From Petasospora fabianii (taxonomy: Eukaryota > Ascomycota > Saccharomycetes > Phaffomycetales > Wickerhamomycetaceae), in NCBI GenBank assembly GCA_022641835.1, contig CP048721.1:186001-250000 (forward strand): a stretch of DNA of 64,000 bases, written 5' to 3'. The position numbers were made by a program, and so were the translations under genes. The notes under the pieces were generated by a model. That model saw nothing but the letters and a program-made list of their open reading frames with translations, did no database searches and was not told the DNA's origin. This document shows, in pieces, positions 38,633-48,005 of the stretch. Every line of letters begins with the position of its first letter. Within the stretch, counting starts at the first letter, position 1.

Positions 38633-39310
38633 TTACTTCTTTTTGTCCTTAGCCACAAGTTCGGCAACATCAAGCTCGGCAAGCAAAACGGAAGCTCTAA
38701 CAAGTTGAATGACATTAGTAGTCTGTTTAAACAGATAAAATGGCAATGATACAATGGCAATGATCCCAGCAATAGAATAGTGTTGACCAAAGATTGAAAG
38801 TGTAGCCAATGGGAAGTAGTACAAATACAAAGCCACGTAGAACAACTCATTAAAGAAACACATGGTAAAGAGCACTTTTCTGTTGGTATAATAAAGATTG
38901 AGAAGCCATGAGGACTCCTTGTCAATGCTCTTGTGTGATGTTCCACCCGTCTGAAGTGTAGCGTACATGTGCATGTAATGAGAGGCAAGATCAAGTGACA
39001 CAAGAAGTTGGAAGATAATGGTATAGTCTGGATACAAGACACATAGGAAACAAATGAGTGATGATGTGGTACAACGGTCTGTCACCATGTCCAGCACGGC
39101 ACCAAACTGAGATGTTTGGTTATAATGGCGAGCAGCATGACCATCAAGGGCATCTAATAAGCACGACACAGAGTATGACAAGATACAATACATCGGATGA
39201 CTTCTCATCACGCAGAAAGAGAATATCGCCGTCACCACCCTAAGGTAGCCAATGTAGTTTGGCACATAGTTGAAAATAGTAGCAGTAGTGATAGGGACCC
39301 TAGAAGACAT
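38633..39310 (-). CDS. PIS1: Phosphatidylinositol synthase
   Basis: A 225-residue ER membrane enzyme that joins CDP-diacylglycerol and inositol. The CDP-alcohol phosphotransferase motif is complete: DALDGHAAR, then FGAVLDMVTDR with the catalytic Asp residues. DLASHYMHMYATL and FKQTTNVIQLVRA match S. cerevisiae Pis1 closely. The start at 39310 (MSSRVPITTATIF) fits the yeast protein; ten more codons upstream in frame are less likely. The gene is divergent from RIX1, with 274 bases between the starts. Confidence 0.96.
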   Translation of the reverse strand: MSSRVPITTATIFNYVPNYIGYLRVVTAIFSFCVMRSHPMYCILSYSVSCLLDALDGHAARHYNQTSQFGAVLDMVTDRCTTSSLICFLCVLYPDYTIIFQLLVSLDLASHYMHMYATLQTGGTSHKSIDKESSWLLNLYYTNRKVLFTMCFFNELFYVALYLYYFPLATLSIFGQHYSIAGIIAIVSLPFYLFKQTTNVIQLVRASVLLAELDVAELVAKDKKK

Positions 39311-39584
39311 CTTTGTCTGATTTAGTGATTGAATGGTCACAAGTCAAGAGACAGCAACTGAAATTTTCGGGATGGCCGGGAGAAGAGCCTGTCCTCCTCG
39401 CTCATCTTTATCAGAACAAGCCAAGGTTCCGCGAATTTTTTTCTTCTATAAAAACTAAACACCCCAATGTGGAAGTTTCCCCGATCTGGTGAGTCCGGCT
39501 CGAAAAAATATATTTTGGTATGAGATGAGGTGCCTTTAACTCTTTATAACAAATGTTTCTTTTCACTAAACAATTCATATCAAA

Positions 39585-41876
39585 ATGGTCACTGCTGAGA
39601 TCCCGCTGCCAGTGATATTGAGCCTTCTTGAGGCACCACGTCCCTCGAATCTTCAGTACGTGCTTAAGTCACTATACTTGAGTCAAGATGCAGTCTCAAA
39701 GGCATCCAAGTCCGATTTAAACATCTTGACCTCTCGTATCAACAATCTTCTCTTGGCCCGTGATGATTATAAGAGATGGTATGGGTGTCACGTTGTTCAG
39801 ATTCTTGCCCTCAACCCAGTTGTACTCACCAATGCCGGTTCTTTGTTCATCGTTTCCCTTCTTAAGATTGTTAACGATACCAACTCTGTCTCTATCAACT
39901 TGAAGAACGCTGCCCTCACATTGAACGCCATTATCAAGGGTATCAGAGGTAAGCCAGTGTTGACCAGAGAGGTTCTTACTCCAAATCTGCCAAACATTAT
40001 ATCCTCTCTCATGGATACTCTGGAACGTGATATCGTCACCATTCTTCCAATTCTGCAATCCATCCTCTTCAAGCACTCCACCACTTTCAAACCATTCGCC
40101 AAGAAGTTCGAGGTCAAGCTCCAAAAGTTCATCACTGAAAACTTTGATAACTTGTCCACTCCACTTCAGTACGACTTGTGTAAGTCATATGCTTACTTGA
40201 ACCTCATCAAGCCAAACAATTCCACCACAGCATCTGGTACTCAACCACTCCCAGATGATCAATGGAGAGCCAAGCTTCTCAAAATCATGGATGAGATCCG
40301 CTCCACTGTACTCATCTATGACAACTTTATTGACTTAAAAAACGAGAGAGACACCATGGAGATTATTAAGCAGTTGCCAGACCAGGAAACAAAGGAGTAC
40401 ATCTTCCCATTCCTCAATGTTGACATGAGTGAACCAATCACCGTCGTCTCCATCTCTCAGAGACTTAACGTCTTGGTTAAGCTCCTCATTGCATTTGTCA
40501 CTTCACCAACTCCCTTCCCACTCAGAGTTCCATTAGGTCTTGTCATCCAGGTTGCTAACTTGTTACTCGGTGTTTCACCAAACTACATCCCATTTAAGGG
40601 TGACTTGAAGAGAGATCAGGACTTGAAAAAGATTGTTCTTAACGATATGGTCAAGACTCAGGCCATCGGTTCGCAGCTCATCTTCCAAGTGACTAAGTTC
40701 TACAAGAAGTTGGTATTGCCACACCTCTCATCCATTCTCTCCTCATTGGAAGTTGCAGTCCCAGTAAAGTCCGGATCTGGTAAGAAGATGATCAAAATTG
40801 ACACTGAGGCGGCTCTTGCCATTGAAAGTGAACTTCTTTCCGTTGTGAAGACCACTACTGAGATCCTCAAGCTTTTCGAAGGCTTGACTGAGCTTGAATT
40901 GATTAACAAACTCGTTGATGTTTGTATCCTCTTCTTGGAGAAACGTACCCCAATGGAATCTCTCACTGAGAAGCAATCGCAAGCCCAACCAAAGCAAGCA
41001 CAGGGTCAGGGAAAGAAGAACAAGAAGAAATCTAAGGACTCTACTCCACTTTCTGACCTTCTTTCTCATGCTGAGCTCTTTGAACTCGACCCACCTGCAA
41101 TCACAATCTCTACTTCTCTATCATTCTTTGAAGTTGTCATTAAGAAGATCCCATCGCTTTCGCCAACGGCAAGAATCAAGGTGATGAGATACATCCTCTC
41201 TACCGGTGTTAAGCAATCTTCTCTCAATGGTTCTGTCTCTCCTCAACTCGTTCGCTTGCTCGAGGCACTTGTGTTGTATCCAGGTAACGGTGAAACATAC
41301 TCCGTTTTGCCAATCGTGAAGCGTTTACTTCCAGATAACGAAAAGTTGAGTTTGTTGACCAATCCAAGATTCCCACCATTGGAGGTTAAGTACAGACCTC
41401 GTGCAGCTGCTGGTATCGAGGACGTGGATGACGACGATGAAGATGATGAAGCCAGAGAAGATATTATGGATGTAGATGTTGTTACCGTTGAGGAAGTTGA
41501 ACAGGAGCCAAAGGGTAACTTTGCTGAGGAGTTGAAGAAGGCACAGGTCTCTATTCCTGATTCTACTCAAAGTGTCTTCAAGACCAACGAGGAGACTAAG
41601 CAGCTGCAGACTCTTTCATTCCCGGAGGCCAAGAAAGAAGAGAAGATTGTCGAAGAAGAGGATGAGGAGAACAAAACTAGATCTCTTGAGGACGCTGAGG
41701 AAGAGGATGAAACACCATCTAAGAGAATCAAGATCACACAGGGCCCTACTATTACTACTACTTCTACTACGGAAATTGAGGTCAAGATTGACGAGAGCGA
41801 GGGTGGTGATGATAGCGATTTTGAAGTTCCAGAGATTGATCTTGGATCTGATGAGGACGACGAAGATGATGAGTAA
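39585..41876 (+). CDS. RIX1: Ribosome biogenesis factor Rix1 (PELP1 family)
   Basis: A 763-residue protein, the same length as S. cerevisiae Rix1. Rix1 with Ipi1 and Ipi3 recruits the AAA ATPase Rea1 to pre-60S particles for remodelling and ITS2 processing. The N-terminal about 470 residues form helical repeats (WYGCHVVQILALNP, VANLLLGVSPNYIPFKGD, typical of the family). A basic KKNKKKSKD patch is a likely nuclear signal. The C-terminal 150 residues are highly acidic (DDDDEDDEARED and DLGSDEDDEDDE at the very end), as in PELP1 relatives. Confidence 0.87.
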   Translation: MVTAEIPLPVILSLLEAPRPSNLQYVLKSLYLSQDAVSKASKSDLNILTSRINNLLLARDDYKRWYGCHVVQILALNPVVLTNAGSLFIVSLLKIVNDTNSVSINLKNAALTLNAIIKGIRGKPVLTREVLTPNLPNIISSLMDTLERDIVTILPILQSILFKHSTTFKPFAKKFEVKLQKFITENFDNLSTPLQYDLCKSYAYLNLIKPNNSTTASGTQPLPDDQWRAKLLKIMDEIRSTVLIYDNFIDLKNERDTMEIIKQLPDQETKEYIFPFLNVDMSEPITVVSISQRLNVLVKLLIAFVTSPTPFPLRVPLGLVIQVANLLLGVSPNYIPFKGDLKRDQDLKKIVLNDMVKTQAIGSQLIFQVTKFYKKLVLPHLSSILSSLEVAVPVKSGSGKKMIKIDTEAALAIESELLSVVKTTTEILKLFEGLTELELINKLVDVCILFLEKRTPMESLTEKQSQAQPKQAQGQGKKNKKKSKDSTPLSDLLSHAELFELDPPAITISTSLSFFEVVIKKIPSLSPTARIKVMRYILSTGVKQSSLNGSVSPQLVRLLEALVLYPGNGETYSVLPIVKRLLPDNEKLSLLTNPRFPPLEVKYRPRAAAGIEDVDDDDEDDEAREDIMDVDVVTVEEVEQEPKGNFAEELKKAQVSIPDSTQSVFKTNEETKQLQTLSFPEAKKEEKIVEEEDEENKTRSLEDAEEEDETPSKRIKITQGPTITTTSTTEIEVKIDESEGGDDSDFEVPEIDLGSDEDDEDDE

Positions 41877-42310
41877 CTTTCGTGATTTTTAGCTTTATAG
41901 ACGCATTGTGTGTTTTGCCGACTGCTTCAATTATAGTTTTCCAGTAGAACATAAGCCAACCACTGATCTATGAAATCATGAGCTCCGTGCTCCGCCAACT
42001 AGTCGGAGGGTCGAAGATCCAAAAGTGGGTGTGAAGCTATAGCACACGACCCAATGCGGAAATCCATGCGGAGACACGCGAGGTGCACATCGGGCTTTGA
42101 AGCACTTTGGAGATAAAAATCTCTGGAAGATACGCTCCTCTTCCTTCTAAGACCCCTATCAGGACCTCTCACTATATCTACTGAATCGTTGACCTATCCG
42201 CAACGTCCACTACGGCCCCACACCTTCTTATCTCTCCCCCCACAGATTTGTCACAATCATCATAACGCGGGGTGTCCCTTTGACAGGAGCGCAACAACCA
42301 CCCATAGAAA
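41877..42310 (+). promoter_or_regulatory. Intergenic region before the F-box gene
   Basis: A 434-base gap between RIX1 and the F-box gene on the same strand. It holds the RIX1 3' flank and the F-box promoter. A small inverted repeat (CTCCG-N9-CGGAG, near 41990-42008) is the only structure I see. No gene. Confidence 0.35.
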
Positions 42311-43450
42311 ATGGCATTACACACGAGGCTTCTCGACCTCCCAACGGAGTTGCTCATTGAGATCTGTCAGTTCGACTCCCTCCAGCCCTATGAGAACCTT
42401 CTCCAGACATCTAAACGGTTCCACGATGTTGTCCGTGAACGTGTGCTCGTTATCGGCCATAGTGCACAACGACATCTCGCCCCACGTTATCGCTCCCTTG
42501 ACCTCCTGAGACGTGTAAACATTGACGACTTGAGTCTTCATAGCATGATCAGACTCATTAGTCGGTACGACTACTTCGTGTTTGACATGTATGGTAACAC
42601 CACGCCTCCGCTATCCACGTTTAGCACCTCGGCAAACATCAAGATCCTCAAGATTATGATCGAGGCTCTACAGGCAAGACGCAAGCACCACACCGTCATT
42701 GTAGAGTCTGCAAATTTCAATGCTGACGCCTTAATGAGAACACTCACACCAAAGTTCAACTCTGTATACTTGGAGTTTTACCTTCCAAAGACAAGAGAGA
42801 TCAATGGATTTGAAGATCTCCGCATCTTAGATAACACAAGATGCTACATGAGAAATCTGGAACGGTTGACAATCGGATCATTGTCCTTCCAATTATTCGA
42901 GTGTAACGCACCAAAGCTTAAGACTTTTAGCCATAGTCATCAGGTAATCACGAGGGTCATTTACGATACGGTCAATGTTCGCAGAGTGAGTTATTCCAAC
43001 TTCCTATCCACACTAGCTGAGAGTTGTGCCAAGAGTTTAACTGTGTTGGAGGTACTTGGATATACCGAGCCAGAAGTACTGAAACAGTATGAGAATTTGG
43101 AAGTGTTGCACATTTATGGAGATCACGTCACTACCACATTTGATGCCGGTGCTTTCCCCAATCTTAAAGAGCTTGTGATGTCAAAATGTGACAACTTGAA
43201 AGAAGTCATAAACATTGGGGGTGCAGGCCAATTAGCTGCGAACCAACCAAATCCAGTTACTAGTGTCTCCATCAGTGGGATGCAACAATATGATAGTGTT
43301 GAAAATCCCCCTGGACTATGCAATTATGTATCAGTGCTTGATACAGCCGCTTGTGATAACCATCCTAGCCCCGGATTCACTACAAGCTATGATCGTACTT
43401 TACCCTTGCTTCACATCGTGGCAAAAGACCATCGATTCCAATCATCTTGA
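42311..43450 (+). CDS. F-box protein of unknown target
   Basis: A 379-residue protein. The first 45 residues (LLDLPTELLIEICQF, YENLLQTSKRFHDVV) are an F-box, the motif that binds Skp1 in SCF ubiquitin ligases. The rest has irregular leucine-rich segments (LKILKIMIEAL, LERLTIGSL, LTVLEVLG, YENLEVLHIYG, FPNLKELVMSKCDNLKEV), which suggest a degenerate LRR arc for substrate binding. Similar fast-evolving F-box/LRR proteins occur in many non-Saccharomyces yeasts. I cannot name an orthologue. Confidence 0.75.
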   Translation: MALHTRLLDLPTELLIEICQFDSLQPYENLLQTSKRFHDVVRERVLVIGHSAQRHLAPRYRSLDLLRRVNIDDLSLHSMIRLISRYDYFVFDMYGNTTPPLSTFSTSANIKILKIMIEALQARRKHHTVIVESANFNADALMRTLTPKFNSVYLEFYLPKTREINGFEDLRILDNTRCYMRNLERLTIGSLSFQLFECNAPKLKTFSHSHQVITRVIYDTVNVRRVSYSNFLSTLAESCAKSLTVLEVLGYTEPEVLKQYENLEVLHIYGDHVTTTFDAGAFPNLKELVMSKCDNLKEVINIGGAGQLAANQPNPVTSVSISGMQQYDSVENPPGLCNYVSVLDTAACDNHPSPGFTTSYDRTLPLLHIVAKDHRFQSS

Positions 43451-43683
43451 TATGTGACATAACGAATGAATGAATAAATAAATACATAAATAAATGAAAT
43501 AAATATTCCTTCCTAATTGACATCTATATATTAAAAGAAATAGGAATGACTGAAGCGGCCCTTTCATAACACCCGCACACCACCTCATGTTCGAAATCAA
43601 AACGACACGCGTTCTATAGCCAACGTGAGGTTTAAGACTCTGAGTACGAGTCTTCGCATTGTCCTTACCCTTCTCTTCACACA

Positions 43684-44085
43684 ATGGTCAAGCCAGTCAA
43701 GCCCGTGGTGGCCACCAGTGTCTCTAGCAAGTCCAAGGCCAACATGTTTGCCGAGTTTCAAAAATCGATCCAGGTGTCTTACAAGTCCTACATCGACACT
43801 TTGACACCACGCCTTAAGCTCGTTGACATATTTCTAGTCTTCCTTGTGTTCGTTGCGCTAGTTCAGTTCGTCTTTGCTGTCGTGCTGGGTAACTTCCCAT
43901 TCAATGCCTTCCTCGGTGGTTTCATCTCCACCGTGGGTCAATTCGTCTTGACAGTGTCGCTTAGATTACAGACGACACAGCAAAACCAGAAAGAATTCCC
44001 AGGTGTTTCGCCTGAAAGAGCTATTGGTGACTACATCTTTGCCTCATTAGTGTTGCACTTCATTGTCTACCACTTCATCAACTGA
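43684..44085 (+). CDS. OST2: Oligosaccharyltransferase subunit DAD1/Ost2
   Basis: A 133-residue ER membrane protein (S. cerevisiae Ost2 has 130), an essential subunit of the complex that transfers N-glycans to nascent proteins. Three hydrophobic segments are seen (LVDIFLVFLVFVALVQFVFA, a second around FNAFLGGFISTVGQFVL, and a third, DYIFASLVLHFIVYHFIN). The conserved GNFPFNAFLGGF and the PERA-IGDY-FASL-LH end match the DAD1 family. Confidence 0.95.
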   Translation: MVKPVKPVVATSVSSKSKANMFAEFQKSIQVSYKSYIDTLTPRLKLVDIFLVFLVFVALVQFVFAVVLGNFPFNAFLGGFISTVGQFVLTVSLRLQTTQQNQKEFPGVSPERAIGDYIFASLVLHFIVYHFIN

Positions 44086-44567
44086 GTAAGGTGGTTCTTG
44101 AAGGAGTAATTGTCGGTTGTGGATGTTGTTAGCACAAAGACCTGATACATGATGCAATGTTGTTTGATACGATGTGCACAGGACAGGACTAAGATTTTGG
44201 GTTTGTTCATGAAAGAAGAAAAAAAAATGGACAGAAAATGGCTTACGAACTTGATATTATATTCTAAAGGGACTTTTAGTCTATTGTAGGAAACAAGGAA
44301 AAGGAGAAAACATTAAAAAGTAGTACAGACAAAAGAAAGGGAGAAAACCAAAACAGGACATTAAAGGGCGCACCACCAAAAGAGCAGTGCATTGGAAAAT
44401 ATAAAGATGACAAACAATTGACATCTCCCCAGTGTATGCAAGATTAAAAAAACAAGACTTTTTTTGTTCTTCCTTTTGTCATTTCATCTTCCGTTCTTGT
44501 AAAAGAGAGAGTATCAGTGAGAGCCAACGGGAGCTTGGGATCAATAAGAGGGGGGGGGGGAAAGAGC
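44086..44567. other. Convergent 3' region between OST2 and RAS
   Basis: A 482-base purine-rich and A-rich gap between two stops. It includes a run of nine or ten G at about 44551-44560 close to the RAS stop. No gene or structured RNA is visible. Confidence 0.45.
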
Positions 44568-45676
44568 TTAGGCAATGACACAACATCCACCAGACTCCTT
44601 TGCAGGAGCACCTTGAGAGCTCTGCTGTTTTCTAGCTGCGCCACTTGTTCCCTGTGCAGTCTGAGCCTTTTGGTTAGCAGGTTGGGAAGTTGTTGTTGTG
44701 TCAACGGCCTGGGCGCCGGCAACAGAGTTTTGGCGGTTTTGAGTAGTGGCATCAGCTGAAGTGGCAACACCGTCAATGGACTCATTCTTGGCTCTAATTG
44801 TTCTTACCAAATCATGGAAGGCCTGGTCAACATTGATACCTTGCTTAGCAGAGGTTTCGAGGAACTCACAGTTGAATTGCTTAGCGAGTTTTTCACCTTC
44901 TTCGAAACTGACAGCTCTCTCCTGTGCCAAATCGGATTTATTACCGACAAGCAAGATTGGAACGGAGTCAGTGTCCTTAACACGAAGGATTTGTTGGTAA
45001 AAAGTTGACAATTCGTTGAAGGATTCACGCTCAGTGACAGAGTAAACGAGGAGGAATCCTTCACCGGTACGCATGTACTGCTCTCTCATGGCACTGTACT
45101 CCTCCTGACCAGCAGTATCGAGGATATCGAGAAGAGCAACTTCATCATCAATTGCAACTTGCTTTCTGTATGAATCTTCGATGGTTGGATCGTACTCATC
45201 GACAAAGTGTGACTGGATAAACTGAATTGTGAGTGCGGATTTACCGACACCACCACCACCGACAACGACAAGCTTGTACTCCTTGACTGTATGATTCTGA
45301 TGTAATCATTGTTAGTAATTGGGACTTTCTCGATACGATTGCTTGGGTAATGGTGATATATAGTGGCATCGAGTGGTTAAATTTCACCATGCTGGCAAAG
45401 AACGACAATAGTGTGGCCACAAGTAAGCTCCTCGTTATGTGCCGTACGAACAACTAGCAATTTGACCGAACGAGGAAGATTCACCTCATAATCCACGTAA
45501 CTTTCCGATATGAGTCTAATAATATAGTGTTCGAGTGAATGAAACTGCTGCACTTGGAGAACCCTCTCCAAGTGTTGATCCTCCATTCAAGCACTTAAAC
45601 GACTTCCTAGACACAGCACGACAACCACTTTAGCCAACCCATGGACCCTAAAATCAATATAACATACCTTTGACAT
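44568..45676 (-). CDS. RAS1: RAS GTPase, one long intron
   Basis: Join of 45668..45676 (ATG TCA AAG) and 44568..45296 gives 245 residues. It is the yeast Ras that drives adenylate cyclase in nutrient signalling. [20 protein letters not shown], switch [37 protein letters not shown] and ETSAK are all intact. A Gln/Thr/Ala-rich hypervariable region ends in GGCCVIA: a palmitoylation Cys followed by a CaaX box. The 371-base intron (45297-45667) has donor GTATGT, branch TACTAAC (45311-45317) and acceptor CATCAG, and is much longer than the others here (61-107). Whether it equals RAS1 or RAS2 cannot be decided, so the symbol is nominal. The exon 1 call rests on the donor and on the fit [12 protein letters not shown]. 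Confidence 0.88.
45297..45667 (-). other. Structured intron of the RAS gene
   Basis: On the minus strand the intron contains a perfect 10-base-pair hairpin (CACTTGGAGA, loop GGGT, TCTCCAAGTG) at about 45549-45572, and a wider stem TCCTCGTT/AACGAGGA near 45430-45478. It also contains a 69-codon open frame (45377-45586) starting [11 protein letters not shown]. The length and structure set it apart from the other introns of the window. It could host a small RNA or aid splicing regulation. I could not fit it to a C/D or H/ACA snoRNA pattern. Confidence 0.45.
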
Positions 45677-45980
45677 GATGAAGGGATTCTGTGCTTCGAA
45701 ATTGAGCACTGTTTAATGGCTATATATATGTCTATGTGCAAATGGCTCAAGTGGCATTTATATTTAATCCAAGGCAAATTTAACCCATTGGAACGGCAAA
45801 GCGGAATTCGCGGAGGGGCGCATTTTAAGACTCCCCCCGCAAGCAGTTCGGTGGTGGTGGTGGTGAAAAAAAACCACACCAGAATATGAAATAGCCAAAC
45901 TGGGAAACTATACAGTTGTAAGAATGTACGGGTTTGTGTTATAGTCATAAGATAAGCATTCATTAAGTTGTTAAAGTCTT

Positions 45981-47534
45981 TCAAGCTTGTTGTAATAGTT
46001 GGGCCCAACCTTCCACGTTTGGTAAATTCAGCACCCAGTTGTTCCACTGGTCGCCAAGTACCAACCGTCTACCCGCGTCGCCTTGCTCATGCACTGTTTC
46101 TTGATCTGCAGAGTGAGAGTGAGCTCTCATGTGTGTATCAATGATGTCGTTTGGAAGTTCTTCACCATCCTGTAATTGGAATCTGGTGAAGCAATTCACT
46201 TTGAGACCACTAAATTCTGAGTCAGTCACATCAAGATTATTGTACTGTTGCACTTCTTTCCAGGCAAAATATAGAAGCATCACGTCACGCACAATAGCCA
46301 CCACACACATACCGATCAAGTTACATGCGTAGGCGCCTTCAGCTGGAGTTTCAATGAATGGCAAAATTTGGGAATTGATCGATGTGTAATTGCTTAATAA
46401 CTTACCCACAATGGATCCCAAGTATGGCCAAAAGCATGAACACCCAAATCTCCAAAAGAAGCTCTCTTTGTTAAATAAGTTTGCATAATTGCGAGATGCA
46501 ATGGCTTCAAATTCTCTCGTACGAATGTGTTCAATGATAGTTCTTTCCTCTGCGGTGTGATATGGGAATAACCAGCTCCAAATACGTCTGTACCATGGCT
46601 TTCCTGAATCACAATCTTCTCTGTTAGACTCAAGTTCCAATCTCATTTGGTTCTCTTGTTCCATTTGCTCAAGTTCTGATAATGATAGTCTGTCTGCAAT
46701 GAAACATGGTTTAGTCTGAGCCAGCCAACGATAATAGAATCGATTCAAAGTCAATTGGAAAATGATGGTGTAGATATACTTGGCCAATCTAAAGAAAACA
46801 AGGAAAAAAGTTGGCCCTTTAAATCTTCCATTGAAGAACAAAAACGGATACCCTGAACTGATTAATCGAGCAATTAATGAATCAGATCTGATACTGTGAA
46901 CAAACAACGGGAGGCCTGCTATCGTAAGCAGATGCTTTACTGTGAGACTATCGTTTTGCAAAGCCGTATCGAATGAACGCTCTTTAACATTCATCATTTT
47001 GAGCAAAAGCGGTGTACCAGCTAATACATCCCACATCTTATATCCAATACTTGCAAGTAATGAAAATCCTGAAGCGGCTATGCTAGCCACAACGCTAGAT
47101 CCAATAACAGCAGTGGCGGTTGTAGACGCCAGTGATTGACCCACGGTCATCACTAACCTCTTGAGCGATAAGATAGAACTTGGTTTCATTTGAAGCAAAA
47201 TCTGTCTCTTACACTGAGGACATTGTAAGTCCCTACCGGTGTAAATGCTAGCCCCATTAGTAGCCCGTAATCCAACCACAGCGGCATAGTCTTCCGCATG
47301 GATAGCGAGATGCACCACGTCATCCTGTTCAACTAACGTCGGCGCGTTATCACTAAACCGGCTTCGTGAATCAATGTCGGTGGCCCAATCAAGGAGACAT
47401 CTCTTGTGGACACTTAGGGAGCAGGAACAGACCTTGATAAGATGGCGGGAGTCTGTTGGACGTGACATTGGCGGGGCATCGCCATCATTGCCCAAGCAAA
47501 TCCAACAACGGTCTTGTTCTTCTTCGGAGGACAT
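45981..47534 (-). CDS. RING-CH (MARCH-type) membrane ubiquitin ligase
   Basis: A 517-residue protein. The N-terminus is a RING-CH finger: CWICLG, CSCSLSVHKRCLLDW and CPQCK, with an insert of about 45 residues before the last Cys pair. Several hydrophobic stretches follow (about 130-180, 225-265, 370-425). MARCH-type ligases ubiquitinate membrane proteins. The layout is similar to fungal homologues of mitochondrial MARCH5, which I infer from the arrangement only. It differs from Ssm4/Doa10, which is far larger. The C-terminus ends in WNNWVLNLPNVEGWAQLLQQA. Confidence 0.8.
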   Translation of the reverse strand: MSSEEEQDRCWICLGNDGDAPPMSRPTDSRHLIKVCSCSLSVHKRCLLDWATDIDSRSRFSDNAPTLVEQDDVVHLAIHAEDYAAVVGLRATNGASIYTGRDLQCPQCKRQILLQMKPSSILSLKRLVMTVGQSLASTTATAVIGSSVVASIAASGFSLLASIGYKMWDVLAGTPLLLKMMNVKERSFDTALQNDSLTVKHLLTIAGLPLFVHSIRSDSLIARLISSGYPFLFFNGRFKGPTFFLVFFRLAKYIYTIIFQLTLNRFYYRWLAQTKPCFIADRLSLSELEQMEQENQMRLELESNREDCDSGKPWYRRIWSWLFPYHTAEERTIIEHIRTREFEAIASRNYANLFNKESFFWRFGCSCFWPYLGSIVGKLLSNYTSINSQILPFIETPAEGAYACNLIGMCVVAIVRDVMLLYFAWKEVQQYNNLDVTDSEFSGLKVNCFTRFQLQDGEELPNDIIDTHMRAHSHSADQETVHEQGDAGRRLVLGDQWNNWVLNLPNVEGWAQLLQQA

Positions 47535-47742
47535 GAACCCAGGAAAGTTATGAAGATTTTGAGCGTATCCTGATATAATGTCGTCTTAAGCTTATTGAGC
47601 TTTGAATAATGGGGGAACCTAAGAGACTAACAATGGTTAATTGACTAGTATGCTGATTACATTGACATCTCTTCGATAACTGACATTTTGGGGCCGGTAG
47701 GGCCACTAATACAATATTTTGTGGCAGCAAAAAAAGAAGAAA

Positions 47743-47815
47743 TGCTTCCACTGAGATTCGAACTCAGGATCGCTACATTACTAGTGTAGCGCCTTACCAA
47801 CTTGGCCATAGAAGC
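47743..47815 (-). tRNA. tRNA-Thr (anticodon AGU)
   Basis: A 73-base cloverleaf without intron on the minus strand. The acceptor stem is GCTTCTA/TGGAAGC with discriminator A at 47743. The D-arm has GGCCAAGTTGGTAAGGC. The anticodon arm CTACA-CTAGTAA-TGTAG gives anticodon AGT (AGU in RNA, with A34 expected to become inosine). The T-arm is CTGAG-TTCGAAT-CTCAG, carrying the B box. A T-rich Pol III terminator (seven T) follows the 3' end. Confidence 0.96.
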
Positions 47816-48005
47816 TTCTTCGAAAGACAGGGCTCTCCGGTATTGCTAGAATGTGTGCACTTGGAACTCATCTATAAAATGAACACTTGATCACTCTAAC
47901 ATTCAAAGAAATATAGTGCCTAATATTCAGATTACGCGATGATATAATAATGACTAAAGCTCTTAAATGATTTGAGGAATTTTAGCTATTTTTTAGAGGT
48001 CCTTT

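Noticed and set aside
45607-46047. 146-codon minus-strand frame overlapping the RAS first exon
   Set aside because: It crosses the end of the RING-CH gene and the RAS promoter, has no domain, and the spliced RAS model explains the region.
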